A DNA stretch of 64,000 nucleotides from RYN-230 sp963717125 (GTDB lineage Bacteria; Actinomycetota; Actinomycetes; Streptosporangiales; Streptosporangiaceae): assembly GCA_963717125.1 (NCBI GenBank), contig CAVQVG010000003.1, positions 62,001 through 126,000 of the forward strand, read 5' to 3'. This document shows positions 62,299-64,000 of the stretch, one piece after another (within the stretch, counting starts at the first letter, position 1; each line of letters starts with the position of its first letter). The translations under genes and the position numbers were made by a program. The notes beneath the pieces were generated by a model, which did no database searches, was not told where the DNA came from, and saw only the letters and a program-made list of their open reading frames with translations.

Positions 62299-62791
62299 TG
62301 ACCGACGATGAGTACCAGCCTGTTGCCGTATCGCGGCGGATCTGTGCCTCAGCGCACGACATCTTCCAGGTCCTGGCCAATCCGGTGCGGCATCCGGAGT
62401 TCGACGGCTCGGAGATGTTGCGGGGAGCAGGTTCCACCACGGTGATCTCGGGCGCCGGAGACGTCTTCGCGATGAAGATGTACTACTCCGAGATCGGCGA
62501 CTACGAGATGAACAACCACGTGGTCGAGTACGAGCAAGACCGGCGGATCGGCTGGGAGCCTGAAGCCGGGCGTGGTCATCCCGACGCCGCCCCGGACGGT
62601 TCGGCCCCGGCCCGCTGGGGACACCGGTGGAGCTACCTGCTGACCCCCGATGGCCCGAATGCACCATCGTGACCGAGATCTACGACTGCTCGGCTGCGCC
62701 AGAGCACGAGCGCGTGGCGATAGACAACGGCAACATCTGGGCCGAGGACATGGCCAAGACACTGGAACGGCTTGACGCGCTTTGCGCCTGA
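62298..62791 (+). pseudogene. SRPBCC-family (START-like) protein, frameshifted at the end
   Basis: A polyketide-cyclase/START-like lipid-binding fold: RRICASAHDIFQVLANPVRH, PEFDGSEMLRGAG, VVEYEQDRRIGWEPEAGRGH and HRWSYLLTPDGP. Near 62.66 kb the frame slips, and TIVTEIYDCSAAPEHERVAI then WAEDMAKTLERLDALCA completes the last strand and helix. One base is lost or gained; the total would be about 164 aa. GTG start overlapping the YCII stop. Confidence 0.7.
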
Positions 62792-62815
62792 GACACCCAG
62801 CGCCTGAGACACCCA
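62784..62815. repeat. Tandem 16-bp duplication over a stop codon
   Basis: GCGCCTGAGACACCCA occurs twice in direct succession. The first copy contains the TGA stop of the SRPBCC gene. A recent slippage event. Confidence 0.7.
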
Positions 62816-62894
62816 GCCAGGCGCAGGCTCACCAGTCTGATGATGCGGACATGGGCCACGCATCCAGGCGGAGCGCGGCCCGTTAGCTGCCGGC

Positions 62895-63281
62895 TTACGA
62901 ACGTTTGGCGACGATCTCTACGAGGTTGCCGTCGGGATCGCGGAGCAGGGCGTTGCGGTTGTTGTTGCCGGTGTCGTGCGGTGGCTGGACGGTAGGAACC
63001 CCGGCCGCCACCAGGTCCCGGTAGGCCGCATCGACGTCGTCCGTCCACACGACCAGGACCATGGCCGGGCTGCCGGGTGCGGCGTCAACCCCGTGCACCC
63101 GGCGGGCCGCCTCGACCGTGCCGAGACCGATGGTGAACCCGTCCAGCCGGAGTTCCACGTGTTCGGGGGTTCCCTCGCGCGGCGTGCGGAAGGTTTCCTC
63201 GAAGCCGAGCAGGTCGTGATAGAAGCGCAGCCCGGCGTCGATGTCGCGGGTGTAGAGATTGACCAGAGCCGTGGCGAACAT
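62895..63281 (-). CDS. VOC-family (glyoxalase/bleomycin-resistance-like) protein
   Basis: A 128-aa protein with paired beta-alpha-beta modules: LVNLYTRDIDAGLRFYHDLL, EHVELRLDGFTIGLG, LVVWTDDVDAAYRDLVAAGV and NALLRDPDGNLVEIVAK. The metal-ligand type Glu in LVEIV is present, and Glu in HVELRL may be another. Probably a small dioxygenase or binding protein; specificity unknown. It is divergent from the aminopeptidase gene. Confidence 0.8.
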   Translation of the reverse strand: MFATALVNLYTRDIDAGLRFYHDLLGFEETFRTPREGTPEHVELRLDGFTIGLGTVEAARRVHGVDAAPGSPAMVLVVWTDDVDAAYRDLVAAGVPTVQPPHDTGNNNRNALLRDPDGNLVEIVAKRS

Positions 63282-63351
63282 GCCCAGGAGAGTACCGGGA
63301 CCCGGTGCTCACTAGATTTGTCCCAGCCCGAAACCCGCACAAGGGACCGCC

Positions 63352-64000
63352 GTGATACCGATCGCCGAGATCACCCAGCAGGAGACCGCCGAGCGAGCTG
63401 CACTGCTCCGGGTCAACACGTACGACGTGCAGCTCGATCTGACCCAGGGCGGTGAGATATTCCGCTCGGCGTCAACGATCCGGTTCGGCTGCCGCCGCCC
63501 GGGCGCGGCCAGTTACGCGGACCTGATCGCCGAGACGGTGCACGAGATCACCCTGAACGGCGCGCCGATCGACCCGGCCACCGGGTACATGGCGGGCCGG
63601 ATCACCCTGCCTGACCTGGCCGAGCACAACGAACTGCGGGTGGTGGCCGACTGTGCCTACAGCAGCAGTGCCGCTGGCCTGCTGCGGACCGTCAACTCGG
63701 CGGACGGCCGGGTCTATACGGCCACCGAGTTCGAGCCGGCCGAGGCCCGCCGGGTCTACGCGAACTTCGAGCAGCCCGACCTGAAGGCCCAGTTCACCTT
63801 CCACGTCACCGTGCCCGAGCGGTGGACCGTGCTGTCCAACCAGCCAGCACCTGACCCGCAGCCGGCCGGTGACGGCACCGCGGTCTGGCACTTCGCGGCG
63901 ACACCGCGGATGTCCACCTACCTGACCGCGGTCGTGGCGGGCGAGTATTACGTACTGCGGGACGCACACACCACTCCGGCCGGCCAGGTGATCCCGCTCG
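63352..64000 (+). CDS. pepN: Aminopeptidase N (M1 family), 5' part
   Basis: The first 216 codons of a zinc metallo-aminopeptidase run to the window edge. They read ITQQETAERAALLRVNTYDV, LDLTQGGEIFRSASTIRFG, GRVYTATEFEPAEARRVYAN (substrate-anchoring region), FEQPDLKAQFTFHVTVPERW and AVWHFAATPRMSTYLTAVVA. These are standard for actinobacterial PepN; the GAMEN and HExxH motifs lie beyond the window. GTG start after AAGGGA. Cytoplasmic peptide turnover. Confidence 0.9.
   Translation, partial: MIPIAEITQQETAERAALLRVNTYDVQLDLTQGGEIFRSASTIRFGCRRPGAASYADLIAETVHEITLNGAPIDPATGYMAGRITLPDLAEHNELRVVADCAYSSSAAGLLRTVNSADGRVYTATEFEPAEARRVYANFEQPDLKAQFTFHVTVPERWTVLSNQPAPDPQPAGDGTAVWHFAATPRMSTYLTAVVAGEYYVLRDAHTTPAGQVIPL

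Noticed and set aside
1..64000. CRISPR array or rRNA genes
   Set aside because: No regularly spaced direct repeats and no rRNA-like conserved sequence were seen anywhere in the window.

Overview
The DNA is very GC-rich, with GTG/TTG starts, many 4-bp stop/start overlaps and a gene content (F420-type PPOX protein, DUF2637 membrane protein, DesR/NarL-type two-component pairs, PadR regulator, DHA2 efflux pumps) that points to a filamentous actinobacterium such as a Streptomyces or Streptosporangiales relative. The species cannot be fixed from the sequence.

Left part (about 1-30.6 kb) is a mosaic of accessory genes, many of them decayed. It holds two orphan hypothetical proteins. A two-component/ABC export locus follows with a frameshifted kinase, a Walker A Lys-to-Asn ATPase and a broken permease. 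Next come an IS3 scrap, a second two-component cluster with a rearranged kinase and receiver, and a chimeric SDR/MFS efflux gene with SnoaL-like and PPOX genes. An integrase/PALP fusion scar precedes an unusual Sul-like dihydropteroate synthase. A four-gene tyrosine-recombinase cluster (Tn554/recombinase-in-trio type) abuts a truncated RiPP-type radical SAM gene. After an IS6/IS1380/RHS graveyard comes a PadR-controlled efflux/cupredoxin/monooxygenase locus with a recognisable operator.

Middle part (30.6-58.1 kb) is a defence island. Its two ends carry 3' halves of tRNA genes (Tyr at 30.64 kb on the minus strand, Pro at 58.05 kb on the plus strand), the classic scars of integrative elements. 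Inside are a PIN-domain membrane protein, a HEPN-type protein, three genes I do not recognise, and a catalytically degenerate Piwi/Argonaute protein overlapping a 627-aa partner. After these come a 1003-aa HNH-STAND-Sel1 repeat protein, a Gabija pair (gajA/gajB), a complete Wadjet operon (jetABCD) and a DUF2637 protein typical of actinomycete integrative elements. The Argonaute-partner-HNH/STAND stretch (38.0-44.1 kb) is the best candidate for a previously undescribed system.

Right part (58.1-64 kb) begins with an integrase stub and continues with ordinary enzymes (aminoglycoside phosphotransferase-like, alpha/beta hydrolase, DHFR-like, VOC, SRPBCC, YCII-like), transposase scraps (including an internally deleted IS256) and the 5' part of an aminopeptidase N gene that runs off the window.

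Single-base frame breaks recur in otherwise well-conserved genes (kinase, permease, cupredoxin, monooxygenase, Argonaute, SRPBCC). They may be real decay or uncorrected indels in the assembly; the long Wadjet, Gabija and STAND genes are intact.
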